A DNA stretch of 64,000 nt from Ricinus communis (taxonomy: Eukaryota; Streptophyta; Magnoliopsida; Malpighiales; Euphorbiaceae): assembly GCF_019578655.1 (NCBI RefSeq), contig NC_063263.1, forward strand, positions 21,699,001 through 21,763,000, given 5' to 3'. The notes beneath the pieces were generated by a model that was not told where the DNA came from, did no database searches, and saw only the letters and a list, made by a program, of their open reading frames with translations. Below, in pieces: positions 1 through 11,332 of this stretch. The position numbers were made by a program, and so were the translations under genes. Numbering within the stretch: position 1 is the first letter of the stretch; the number at the start of each line of letters is the position of its first letter.

Positions 1-34
1 AGGACTGTACAAAATCATCATCATCATAACCCAT
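1..34 (-). CDS. Possible N-terminal codons of a gene running off the left edge
   Basis: On the minus strand an ATG at 34-32 opens a frame reading M-G-Y-D-D-D-D-F-V-Q-S up to the window edge. Upstream (about 35-205, minus strand) is a pyrimidine-rich stretch with an AAACCCTAA motif, which looks like a plant 5' leader. A second in-frame ATG lies 42 bases further upstream, so the start is uncertain. Only 11 codons are visible and I do not recognise the protein. It could equally be chance. Confidence 0.28.
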   Translation of the reverse strand, partial: MGYDDDDFVQS

Positions 35-1009
35 AACAGACAGCAACTCCCACTTTTCTCTCCAACCAATCAACATAAGCAGACGGAAAGAAGGTATAAT
101 TAAACTACACCTGGTAGATTCGGATTAAGAGGAAGAAGAAGGCTGCGAGGCTGCAAGGGCAATGGAGGCTTGAGAGAATAAATTAGGGTTTGTTGTGTTA
201 TGTGTTCTTTTCTAGTGATTTAGTTTTCACTTGCATCAAATTTTTAGGCATACGGAATTTTAAATGAATTATATAATTTTGATTTTTTTATTTTTTCGAT
301 TAAGAGCTTTTCAAACTAAAACATTATTTTTTATTTTTTATAAAAATTTTAAAATTTAATTTTCATCCATTTTGAGTTTAAATATTAAAAAATGAAAATA
401 AAAATATATAATTCATTTATGTGTTAAAATAGTATTGATTGGTACTTAACGGTAAAAATAAAAATAAGTAAAATTGAAAAAAATAAAAAATCAAATCAAA
501 TAGAAAAATTGGATTTGATTTGGTTCGATTATCTTTAACACTTAATTTAAATCGATCTATTAAGTGATAAATTGAATATTATTAGATTCGCTCATTTTTA
601 CTTAAAAAGTTTTTAGTATAATCAAACCAACAAAAATGTCTATAAACATCTAAAATATTTTTTATATGTTTTCGTTTATATTAAGCAAAAATAATTTTTT
701 TAACCTTGAAATATATTTATTTGTATATTAGATATTTTTATTATTGTTAATGTTGAATAAATACTTTTTATATATTTATTATATATAATATTTATAGTTT
801 AAATTATAAAAAATCAAAAGGCTAATTCAGTTTAATTATTAATAATATTTCAATTTGGTTCGATGAATAAGATTTTAAAAAATAGTCATTCGGTTTTTGG
901 TCAAAATCTAAATCGAATGTTGCTCAACCCTAAAATAAAAGCGAAATTATTTTAAAAGTGAATGTTAATATTTTTTTATATTTTAATATTGGTGAATAAA
1001 CTAGGCAAC

Positions 1010-1215
1010 ACTCATTATTAAGTCTCTGAACTTTTTTATTTTATTTTATTGAGTTCTTAAAATTTTAATTTATTTTATTAAGCCCTTATACTTTTCTTTT
1101 TACTTTGATTAAGGATTATTAAATTCTCAATACAAGCAAAAATAAAAATACAAGAGTTAAATGAAATAAAATAAAAATCAAAGGACTCGATAAAAATAAA
1201 ATCGAAAGATTCAAA
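1010..1215. repeat. Imperfect inverted repeat, MITE-like
   Basis: The left half (AAGTCTCTGAACTTTTTTAT and the following AT-rich bases) is mirrored by the right half on the opposite strand (TCGAGTCCTTTGATTTTTAT). A related TTGAAGGGTTTAATAAAATAAAA-type stretch occurs near 31370-31410. This looks like a small non-autonomous DNA element; no target duplication was resolved. Confidence 0.35.
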
Positions 1216-2163
1216 AACTTAAAATGCATTTTAACAATAAACTATTAGTATTTTGATATTCAACGAACTAATATTGCTTATTTGTGATGACATGGTATTG
1301 ATTTTATCAAATGAGATTAATAAAAAAATATCTTTCTAAGTAGTTAAAAGATACATTACTCATAAAAATTAGTTATAAACATGATTAAAGACATTTTAAT
1401 ATAACATAATCATAAGTTAACACCGTAAATCCATTTGATACTAAAAATATTTTTTTCTATTGTTAAAGTTTAAAAAGAAAACCTTAGTTTTCTATTTTTT
1501 TTTTACAGAAAAAGAATGACCACGTGAATTTGTAACTGTACTAAAAATTGATATAAGAAATAAAGATTGTTTCTTCTTTTTTTTAGTGATGTTTATTTTT
1601 CATTTGCATCAAAATTACGTAGTTCTAAATGAAACTATATAGTTTGATTTTTTTTTATTATTTTATTCTATATATATATAAAACACATATATGATACTTT
1701 AACAAAAATAACTTAAATGACTTGGTGGTACAAAGATCTCACTTTTTAAATTCAAGATTGAGTATGATACTTGTTTATAATTGCAAAGTATCTAAATATT
1801 GAAAGTTTTACCAAATATGTCATTGCGGAAGAAGAACTTGCAAGGCTCGCTAATAAAGGAAAATAGACCTTAATAAGTAAGCTAAAATCATATAATTAAT
1901 AATACAACCACAAGGAGCCATAATAAATATAGTTATAGATATAATATAAGAAAATGCAATACGAACATGTCGTGTCACGCATTATAACGATTTCAATCAA
2001 ATCGTGTATCATAGATATTTCAGTAAAATCACCAATCAAGGCAAAAACATCAACAGAACCCTAGACTTTAATTCTACTCCTTTAATCTAATATGACTAGC
2101 GCCTAAAGAGCTAAGCTATACTAAGGACTATAAAACTAGTATTGTCAAAACTGAACTGACCCA

Positions 2164-2183
2164 CCGGTTGAACTAGTTCAACC
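2164..2183. repeat. 20-bp perfect palindrome
   Basis: CGGTTGAACTAGTTCAACCG is its own reverse complement. It sits in a short region rich in CCGGTT/AACCG words, as often seen in small plant DNA-transposon derivatives. Confidence 0.6.
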
Positions 2184-2544
2184 GTAATTTGTAAAAAAAG
2201 GGTTAGTTCAACTATAAACTCAAATGAGCAAAGAAACCGTTGAAACTCGTCAAAATCCGTAAGACCCGCTGTAAACTATGAGAACCACATGAATAATAAT
2301 AAACCGAGTGGGTCAAGACATCAAAAGTAAAAGGCCTTTAAAACTTTTTTAAATTAGTAAATAAATAATATATTCGTCTTTTAACAAAATAAGTAATAAA
2401 AAATCAACAAATCATTAATTATTTATTAATTCGAGATTATATAAGGTAAAGAAACTTTGAGCTTTGAAACTTAATGTATGTCCATCTACATCATGAATAT
2501 GGATTTCTTTTGAAATTCTTTTTATTATTACTTTTATTAATTTT

Positions 2545-3024
2545 CATAAAAAGTAGTCCATTAGGCTTAAAGGTTAGTAATCAAAGCATAACTTGTAATT
2601 GGGCTTAGAGTAAGTGGGCTTTGTACATAATTAATTAGTAAGTTAGGTTAATAACTTGGAGTGTAGGCTAGGCTTTAATAAAATGAGCTAGATTCAAGAG
2701 GACCTCACATGTTGTAGTACTTGATGTGTAATATATAACTGTTGCATTTATAGGAAATAGTCCATTGAATAATAGAATTAAAGACAAATATACATAAATA
2801 AGGAAGTTGGCTTCCGTATCCATCTCTGAATTTGTGACGTAATCATCCTTATAGAATCAAGAAACATCACTCATTAGTAAAAGTGTTTGGGTTACCCATG
2901 CGGCGACTTACATCTCCTTGCTAGTCTCTATGACTAGTTAGCGTGTTCTCAATTAGGTTGAAAAGTCTTGCAGTATCGTAGTATCTAAAGACACTTAAGT
3001 GTGCACTCGAAACAGCCGCCCATA
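2545..3024 (+). repeat. A1 5' LTR, 3' portion only
   Basis: Matches 9244-9725 of the 3' LTR of the same element, including the AGTAGTCCATTAGGCTTAAAGG start and the end GCCGCCCATA. The terminal CA reads TA here, as in two other copies, while the copy ending at 28456 still ends in CACA. Confidence 0.75.
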
Positions 3025-3025
3025 G

Positions 3026-3035
3026 TGGCGACTCC
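3026..3035 (+). other. A1 primer-binding site
   Basis: TGGCGACTCC starts one base after the LTR end and would pair with a tRNA ending GGAGUCGCCA. Tat/Ogre elements are known to use a tRNA-Arg primer; the exact tRNA was not checked here. Confidence 0.6.
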
Positions 3036-3869
3036 ACTAGGCATAAGAGAAGTTGAATCCAGTGTATGTTTATCTTTAATTTTATTATTTAACAGATTAT
3101 TCTTGCATCACTATAAGTGACTTTCCTTCGTTGCATGGACCCTTGAGTAGGAAGACGAGCCAAGAAAGAGTACTTTTTGATTGTAGAAGCTTTTATCCAT
3201 ACCCAAAGACTCAACTCATGGTAATGACCATAATAATCTCCCCTAGGAGCCCATTTTGCTTACTATTTAAGATGTTTCTCTTTATATGTACTTAAGGCTA
3301 AATGTTGGAAAATGTTGGCCTAAAGACATGTGGAGTCAGGCCCAAGACCTAAATATGCAAGTTTTATACTAATACTGAGAAACATTGCCTTATTTATTTT
3401 TAATATGCTTGGAGAGATTATGCCATAGGCGTCAAGCCTATTATCCCTATTGGTAGGAAGCTTAAGCCCAAAATCCTAGGGAAGAAGAAATCATCATGGA
3501 TCGTGTAGGAGAAACAAGGATTTGTATAATGACTTTACGTATGCTAACCCTTTCTCTTTGACCTTTTGCATATCACGTACATCATGCATCCCATGCATTG
3601 CATGCATCATACTAACACCTTGTCTTTAGCCATAAAGATTTATTACCATTTGAAAGAGACAAGAAGGGTGTCAAGAGGACCCATTTCATTAGCAATCGAG
3701 ACAATATTAGACAAGAGCTCAAGAAGTCCACTACTTTCAAAGATGGCCCATGTGCAAGACATTGATGCTATCAAGACTTGAATCATAGTTGACCTAAGGA
3801 TTATGATCTTAGAGGAACTCCAATAAGCTTTGGCTGGGATTTTTGGAAAACAGACTATCCAAAATACTA

Positions 3870-4731
3870 CTACTGCCTTTGCAACTATTGCTGCTGCTAC
3901 TCATAATGTGGAAGCACGTAGTAAGCACTTCTAAAACTTAGATGATTACATACTAGAACAAGCTAAAAAAGAGTATTCTCTTATTGCAAAAATTGTTATG
4001 GAATTTAAGATTCTGCATAGTCCGATTAAAAGGCTCGATAAAATGCAAGATATGCTGAAAGATCAAGGTTTAGATTTAACCTTTGATTTCGATGAACTGA
4101 TGCTGATTGGAGAAAATAATTACCTCCCAAATTTTGTATGCCTGAAATGCAGAAGTTCACGGAACTAGAGATTTAAAGTTGCACTTGAAGCAATATTCTA
4201 CTATTATGAGTACTACTCATTTGGCTAAGTTCCAAATCATCAAGCTGTTTGTACTCTCATTAGAAGATCTAGTTGTGAACTGGTACCATAGGTTGGAAAG
4301 GTCCATCAAGTCTGATTGGAAAAAGCTCTGTGATGCTTTTGTGCAGTAATATAACTACAATGTTCACTTAGAAGTCTCTATAAGGTATTTAGAATCGATA
4401 AAGCAAAAACCAAATGAGTCTTTTTTTGAATTCTTGACTAGATAGAGAAACAAAATAGTTTTTAATGAAGAACAAGCCTTCTAAAAAGGATCAAGTTTGG
4501 ATGATAGTCCGAAATGTTCTCCCATCTTGGGTGGAAAAGTTGCAAATGATGAAACCCAAGACCTTTGCAGGCTTGTATGATGATGGCTTACAAGTAGAGG
4601 AAATTGAAAATACTAAAGCTGGATGGTACATAGGAAAATATCAAGCTAAAGAGATCAAAGACCTACCATTTAAAGATGATGAAGCTTCACAAGATTCGTA
4701 TGTCGATTTAGAACAATGGTTTTGCTGTTAG
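3870..4731 (+). pseudogene. A1 gag remnant (Retrotrans_gag-like)
   Basis: Translated pieces in more than one frame fit the Tat-type gag core. A stretch near 4200-4350 has the spacing of a hydrophobic segment followed by V-N-W-Y-H-R-L and then S-D-W-K-K-L-C-D-A-F-V-Q. Next comes an E-S-F-F-E-F motif, and a last open part lies at 4465-4731. Several stop codons and frame changes break it, so it is not functional. No CCHC knuckle or protease follows. The family assignment is from pattern recall and not from an alignment. Confidence 0.55.
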
Positions 4732-5800
4732 TTAGGATCAATGATAAAACTTTGGTTTTGCTTATTTTATGTTTATTGTAATGGTATTTTGCATGAGAAT
4801 GATTACTATATGAGTATGTTTGATATTAATTCAATAGAATTAGTTTATTTAGTTTGGGTACAAATGATAATCCTAGATACATTTTTACTACATATAATAT
4901 AACTCTTAAAGAAATAAAAGTGAGAGAGAAAAAAATAAAAGAAAAAGTATTTGATATAACATGATTGAATTCAAGGTAGTGTAGTCATTCAACATACTGG
5001 GGGTAAAGCAAGAATGCCAGGTATATCCTAGATTACATTAATAGCAACCTTGAAGCAAAGGCCTCCGAAGATATAAGAGATTAAGTTTAGTGTTCTAATC
5101 TTGAAGCATGCAAGACCCATTACATTTGACTCTAAAAAAGAAATTTAGATCGAGTCAAAAACTTTTATATCAAAAAAAGAAAAGATTAAGCTCAAAGATG
5201 CTGAAAGGAGTTTAAATCTCGGGGGCAATAAGTTCACAAGTCAATCTATACTATTTCATATTCTATCTTTTGAAGAAAAAAGAAGGCAACCAAGTCTCGC
5301 TGACTAGAGGATCCATATAAGTTAGTCAGATAAAAGTTAAGAAAAAGGTGGGAGAAAAATATTCGACTAGAAAATTCGAATGGACTAGTTGATAATAAGA
5401 GTAGTATCATGTGACATAAAAAATGTACCCATCTATGCCCTTATTAAATAAATAGAATTTGATTATGCACTGCTAGAAGGAGAAAACAAAATAAGAAGTA
5501 CAACCTATGAGATCTAAATAGAAGCAAGATCATTTTTTTTTACTTTTGTTCTTATGTTTCTTGCGGAAAAATTCAAAAATTTATAGCACTTCATCAATCA
5601 TGGCATCACGCTCAATGAGTCCATAGAGCTAGAGTTTTTCGATCTTATCTGAGGAGAAGTCTTGAAAATCAGTATAATCATCTGCAACCATTGACAAAAG
5701 GGACTATGAGTGCTTTAGTTCACACTTCTTAAGTAGCCAAATATGCAAAAAGAGAAAAAAGAAAAAAGAAAAAATAAGAAAAAGTATAAAGAAAAGAAAA
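4732..5800. other. A1 non-coding internal region
   Basis: AT-rich with dense stops in all frames, and no sign of protease, reverse transcriptase or integrase motifs. This is where pol would lie in a complete relative. I see nothing else in it. Confidence 0.55.
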
Positions 5801-5945
5801 TGCTAAGTTAAAAACCCGAAAACGTGGCTTAGACAAAAATAGAGTCTGCTGAGTTAAAAACTCGAAAGGGCAGCTTAGGCAAAAGTTAAGACCTTAGCTT
5901 GTTAAGTTGAAAACTTGAAAGGGCGTCTTAGGCAAAAATTAAGGC
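5801..5945 (+). repeat. About 48-bp repeat, three copies, inside A1
   Basis: Three successive units share the pattern (G)TTAAAAACYCGAAARGGC followed by GCTTAGGCAAAA and a short spacer. This GGCTTAGGCAAAA box is a familiar word of Tat-type elements downstream of pol, here present three times in a row. Confidence 0.65.
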
Positions 5946-6419
5946 GTAAAAGTAAGAAAAGAAAAGAGATTTTATTGCTATCTGCATGAGATTATTGCAA
6001 AGCCAACTATCATTGTACAAGTATCAGTACAGCCTCCAAGAGAAATATTCAATTATTGCATGCTTGAGTTATCTCCAGATCTGCACTTCCTATCATCACA
6101 ATGACTTTCAGATCTTTGATATGAATCAATTACAACATTGACCATTAGGCTCCATATCATGTGCCCAAAGAGCAGGCGATTGAAATCTCAAACTGTTGAT
6201 GTTGATGGGCACCATAATGCCTTTATCCAAACTAAAGGATAATTTTTAAAAATGCATTACATGTCATATATAACATGCATATCACCCACTCTCATTACTT
6301 TTTTTCTTATTGTAACATTTATACATTTGTATATGTACCACTAACCTATAATAAGAAAATGAATAAAAGTTCGACGAATAAGAATCTCGCTGCAACAAGC
6401 GTTGATCTACACTCAATCT

Positions 6420-6830
6420 ACTTTACCAAGCGAAGCTCACAAGTTTACATCCTGAAGCGAAAGATGATTAGCTCATTCCCGGAAGTGGAAAATCAGCTTA
6501 CTTCCTGAAGCGAAATATCATTATACATCCCGAAATGGAAGATCACAAACTTATTCCCAAAAGTAGAAAACCAGTTCAAGTTCTAAAGAACAAGTGTACT
6601 TCTCAAAGTAGAAGATTCCAAAGTGGATGACCAATTTACTCCTCGAAGTAAAAGATCCTGAAGTGGGAGAATCACTATATTTCATCACGCGAAAAGTATA
6701 CAAGAAAATAAAGAAATTATCAGTTTGACACCTGAAAGTGAAAAAATTTACCAAAATCACAACCCAAAGCGGAAATTAAAATATAATTGCATCCCGAAGT
6801 AGAAATTGATCAAGAAGCCAGAGAGAAGTC
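6420..6830 (+). repeat. About 26-bp degenerate minisatellite in A1
   Basis: Repeated units of the form CCGAAGTGGAAGATCACTTACTTC with strong drift, for example CTGAAGCGAAATATCATTATACATC and CCGAAATGGAAGATCACAAACTT. The array lies in the 3' untranslated part of the element. Confidence 0.6.
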
Positions 6831-6849
6831 TCTCAAGTACAAAATCAAT

Positions 6850-7083
6850 GGGCGTGGTTCTCAAATCAACAGCCGTTGTCCCTAAATCATTAGGCATAGT
6901 TTCCAAATCAACGGGCGTGATTCGCAAATAATCGGGCGTGATTCTCAAAATCACCGGGCGTGGTTCCCAAATCAACGGACATGGTTCTCAAATTACCAGG
7001 CATGGTTTCCAAAAATCTTCAAGCGTGGTCCCTAAATCAATGGGCATGGTTCCTAAATCATCGGACGTGGTTCCTAAATCAGC
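6850..7083 (+). repeat. 21-bp minisatellite, about 11 copies, in A1
   Basis: The monomer is close to GGGCGTGGTTCTCAAATCAAC, with variants ending in AATCATC or AATTACC. It joins directly to a 25-bp array. The open frames running through this array on both strands are by-products of the repeat. Confidence 0.8.
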
Positions 7084-7215
7084 AGGCGAAATCCTCAAAC
7101 ATTCAAGCAGGCGAAATCCTCAAACATTCAAGCAGGCGAAGTCCTCACACTTTCAAGTAGGCAAAGTCCTAAAAAATTCAAGCAGGCGTAGCCCTAAAAA
7201 ATCAAGCAGATGTGG
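7084..7215 (+). repeat. 25-bp minisatellite, 5-6 copies, in A1
   Basis: The monomer is AGGCGAAATCCTCAAACATT plus CAAGC, and the last copies drift to AGGCGTAGCCCTAAAAAAT. The shared word CAAGCAGGCG(T/A)A.TCCT also forms the 22-bp array of the A2 copy at 23732-24062, on the opposite strand. Confidence 0.8.
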
Positions 7216-7368
7216 TCCCCACATCAAATCAACAGTCTCTAGTTCGAGCTTACAAGGCATGGCTTCTACAACTCATCAAAATATTCTTTTATCATATCCT
7301 TGATATTTATACTTTGTCTCGATTTACTTAAAGTTGATTTGCATAAATCTCGACAAACCGGGGGCAGC

Positions 7369-9725
7369 TGTCAGTACCCATTTTCTAAGTCTAGATATCA
7401 AGAGAATTATAAAAATCCTATGATGAAAATTACTACCTTTCTTGAGTCCCAAGAGATTGAGGATGGGTGAATTCAAGTTAGGGTTAAGGATGTCGAATCA
7501 AAATTACTTTTCTAGAATCAATTTGGACTTAATTGGCGGGAAAAATTAAGTTTGAGGGATGAAATGACAGTTTTTACAAGTTCGAGGACTAAATTGGCCA
7601 AATTTTTGGAACTTTTCATCCTTAAAGCCAATCGACTCTGCATATAGTCGAATAGGCTCTCCACATAGCTGATCGACTAAGTATAGAGCCAATCGGCTCT
7701 ACACAATGCAGATTGGCTGATTTTTGAAATTCAATATAGTTTTACATTTGTTTTTGACTTAAAATGCCATAATTAGTAAAAATAAGTCTCTATAAATGTT
7801 TTATGATAATTAATGAGATTTTAAAATATATATTTAGTGATAATTATTTAAATCTTAAGGATTTTAATTTATTTTATTGGATATTAATCTTAAAATGTTT
7901 AATTACCTGATAAAAGGAGAAAATAATTATTTCTTTTTAATTTAAATAAATAAGTAGTTATCTAAGGTTTCCTAACCCTATTACTATAAATAGAGCATGA
8001 TGCCCTCGGTCTAGGGGGGAGCTACATCGATTATAGGCTACTATTACTAAAAATACTAAAAACCTACGTTTGATTAAGCATAGAGCTTTTTTAGTAACTG
8101 GAGAGAAAAGTCACTAAGAAAGAACCCTATATTAGGAAACTTTTTTATGGAACGACAGAAGATTTCGTAAACTTAAGCAGCACTGGATTCTCAACTGATC
8201 CTTAATTCAACAACCTCATCATCTTCAAAGACTCACAAATCAGCAAACTACGGTGATAACCTGAAGGTTCTCCATATCCAGCATCATCAACATCACTTTC
8301 CCCTTCAATTAGTGCTTGTGTTTTTATGATTATAGGAACTTGATTAGGATATCTTTTTATTGTTTTTTTGTTTTTACATGATTAGATTAGGGTTTCTTAT
8401 GAATTAATATGTTGTTTGATTTTATTGGGTTTTGAATATGATAATAAGAATATGTAGGGTTTTGAATATAATAATATGTTTCCTTTTTTATTTTCAATCT
8501 GATTAGTCAAATGATTAAGATTACATGTTGGATTTGTGTCTTCTTTATAGTTTTGCAATTGAATTAGATTTCTAAGGTTGCATGATTGAAATCTAGGATT
8601 TTTCATGTGAAGTTTTATTTGGTTTCTATCACTTTTTCTGTTTTCGAGAGTTTGTATTAGTTTTATAATTTATGCCTTAATTCGATTTATTTTGTTATGA
8701 TTCTTGCTTCTTTTTTTGAGTTTTAATCATATTTTTACCTCTTCTACATTTTAAATCGGCTTTTGTACAAGAGAGGATCGAGAAAAAATGCAAAACCGAC
8801 CGTTACCAAGCCTTTGAGATGATTGACTCTATGCAGTCCGATTGGCTTTATGCTAAGCCAAATCGGCTCTGCACCAATTTTGGCCCTATTTTTGAATTTT
8901 TATGCGATTTTTGGAAATTTTTGTACATTGTAACTTAGTTTATGCATTTTTAATTTGATTTTTAATTCTAGAAGGGTTGTAATAGCTAGATTTAATTTTC
9001 GTGCACTTTATTTTTTCCTATTTTAGATGTATGCTAAATATCTGTTATTTAATTGCCTAATTAAAACTGGACAAGTAGACATTATACCTTAAAATTTGAC
9101 TTGCCATAAAAATTGTAATACATTAGGTCAAAGAGATGGCATACTGAGCCTAAAATTAAAATCCATAGACTTAGTGGGTTTTGTCATACTTTAATTGAAT
9201 TAATTGGACATATTAGATTAAGATAACTGAATTGGGTCTTTTCATAGAAAGTAATCTATTAGGCTTAAAGGTTGGAGATCAAAGCATGACTTGTAATTGA
9301 GCTAGACTAAGTGGGCTTTGTACATAACTAATTAGTAAGTTAGGTTAATAAGTTCGAGTATGGACTAGGCTTTAATAAAATGGGCTAGATTCAAGAGGAC
9401 CTTACATGCTGTAACGCTTAATGTGTAATATATAACTATTGCATTTATATGGAATAGCATGTTAAACAATAAAATTAAAGACAAATGTACACAAATAAAT
9501 AAGTCGGCTTCATGATCAATCTCTGGATTTGTGATGTAAGCTTCCTTATGGAATCGAGAAACGTCACTCATTATTCAAAGTATCCCGATTACCCGGGTGG
9601 TGACTGCCATCTCCACGCTAGTCTCTATGACTAGTTAGCATGTTCCCAATTAGGTTGATAAGCCTTGCAGTGCTGTAGTCACTAAAAATATTTAGGTGCG
9701 CGCCCAGAAAGGTCAACCTGCAACA
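7369..9725 (+). repeat. A1 3' LTR
   Basis: Begins TGTCAGTACCC directly after the purine tract at 7355-7368 and ends near CCTGCAACA, about 2.36 kb. It carries the AGCC(G/A)ATCGGCTCT motifs at 7630-7720 and 8820-8880 that mark all copies of the family. The stretch 8000-8300 is the likely transcription-start to leader portion, but no TATA box was proved. Confidence 0.78.
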
Positions 9726-9927
9726 TTAATGTTTTATGAGTCATCATTAGCTTGTGATTTGGTTTGTAGGAAAAAAGACCTTTATGCTCTTGTCTTTCCA
9801 TTGGCGATGCTAATCGATAACTAGTCAATGAATATCAGCTACCAATAATAGTCTTCTTAGTTGATTTTTAGCCCTAAGGTATCTGCAAAGAGGTTAACAA
9901 AACATTAGACGAGATTGTCCGGCCAAT

Positions 9928-11174
9928 TGATACGCTCATTTTATGCATAGTAATTTAGTATTTGATACGGTTCATTATGATAATTCTATGGTGATTTGGG
10001 TGAGATTATCATGGATATATTCACTTGGTTGAGTTATTTAAAAAATGAATTTTTGAGTTTAATTAAGCAAGTTAAAGAAGATTGGAGGGCTTAGAGGCAC
10101 AAATGAGCATATTGAAAACACATTAATAAAGATAGAGCTTTCGTGAGGTTGCGGCTATCCCCGCTAGGTTGCGCAAAGGGCACACAAAAGAAACTTACTA
10201 CTGCGAGTGCAGAAATCCCTCCGAGTATGGGGGGCACTGATTTTAACACTCCGATTTTTAGTCTTATTTTATGTATTTTTGGTTTTTAGATCTTTTTAGT
10301 AGCTGAGGGCTATATAAACATTAGTAGAGGTGTTCAAGGAGATTAGAGGATTAGAAGGCAAAGTGTTTAGAATTAGAAAAATTGGCTAAAGGTAAAGATT
10401 AAAGAAGAATGAAAAATCAAAATTGAAGGAATTCCATCAAGATCCAAGAGTTTTTTCTTCCTTTCTTGTTTGTTACTTTCTTATTTTTTTTATATCCAAT
10501 GACTTCATTTAATTTTGTTAGTTTTGATTATTTTATGAGTAACTAAGTTTATTTTATGAAATTGGATAGAAACCCATTAACTTTGTTCTATGATTTGATT
10601 TAGTAATATTTCTTGATTCTTGGTTTAATTATTTTGACTTATTGTTCAAGTACTTCATGGCTAATATTTATAATAGATCTAGGTATTAAGCGAAGTAACA
10701 ATAGTTGAAGTTTGATATTAGTTTAAGGAATATTAAACAAGGACTATTACAGTTTCGAGCTTAGGTTCTTGAGATTTGCTTTAATTTTCCATAGAACTTA
10801 ATGAATTCAGATTAATAGAATTGCCCATGACAGTAGGCAATGAATTAATCTGAATATGGTAAGTATGATTTCAAAGAATATATTTGCTACTTTGGGGTAA
10901 ATCATTTACAAGATCAATATAATTAATCAAATTATAGAAGGGTTAGTGTGGTGAAAACTTAGTTTTAGGTTTTTAATAATTTGATTCCTTTATTATAATA
11001 TTTACTTATGATTTTAATCATTTTCCAATTCAACCTAAACTATTTTGATGTAGTTAGTACAAAGCTATAATATATTTTAGTGTTAAGTACTACAAATCCT
11101 TATGGGATAATAATCTGGATTCATTCCTATATTACTATTGTGACAACATTACACTTGCAAGAATTATCACAACA
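9928..11174 (+). repeat. B 5' LTR
   Basis: 1,247 bp, TG...CA. It aligns along its length with 18341-19626 with moderate divergence and small gaps, so B is clearly older than C. Confidence 0.82.
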
Positions 11175-11179
11175 AGTTT

Positions 11180-11197
11180 TAGTGTCGTTGCTAGGGA
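11180..11197 (+). other. B primer-binding site
   Basis: TAGTGTCGTTGCTAGGGA is a decayed form of TGGCGCCGTTGCCGGGGA, the complement of the tRNA-Asp 3' end used by Athila elements. It starts six bases after the LTR. Confidence 0.6.
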
Positions 11198-11332
11198 TTT
11201 GATTTTCAGTATTTTCATCAATTACAATTATAATTTGTATTCTCAAATTATTCTCCTTCAGTTATTAATTTTTTTAAATTTTTTTATAGGTACTTTTTCT
11301 AGTGCATATGAAGTGATAGAGCATAACCATTA

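Larger units (their letters stand above)
206..2544. other. AT-rich intergenic DNA, no gene seen
   Basis: Very AT-rich sequence with frequent stops in all frames. It carries short repeat-like pieces: an imperfect inverted repeat around 1010-1215 and a 20-base perfect palindrome at 2164-2183, both listed separately. I see no coding exon. Confidence 0.6.
2545..9725 (+). mobile_element. A1: Tat/Ogre-like Ty3/gypsy element, gag only, 5' LTR truncated
   Basis: The order is a truncated 5' LTR (2545-3024), a primer-binding site TGGCGACTCC (3026-3035), a decayed gag (about 3870-4731), about 1.7 kb of non-coding DNA, several tandem repeats (5801-7215), a purine tract AAACCGGGGGCAGC (7355-7368) and a full 3' LTR (7369-9725). 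The 480-bp 5' LTR remnant matches the last 480 bp of the 3' LTR. There is no trace of protease, reverse transcriptase or integrase. Tandem repeats just upstream of the 3' LTR, an LTR of over 2 kb and this primer-binding site fit the Tat/Ogre lineage. The gag-without-pol layout resembles non-autonomous TR-GAG elements. At least four more pieces of the family lie in the window. Confidence 0.8.

Noticed and set aside
6938..7303. 121-codon open frame
   Set aside because: Runs through the 21- and 25-bp minisatellites; openness follows from the repeat unit.
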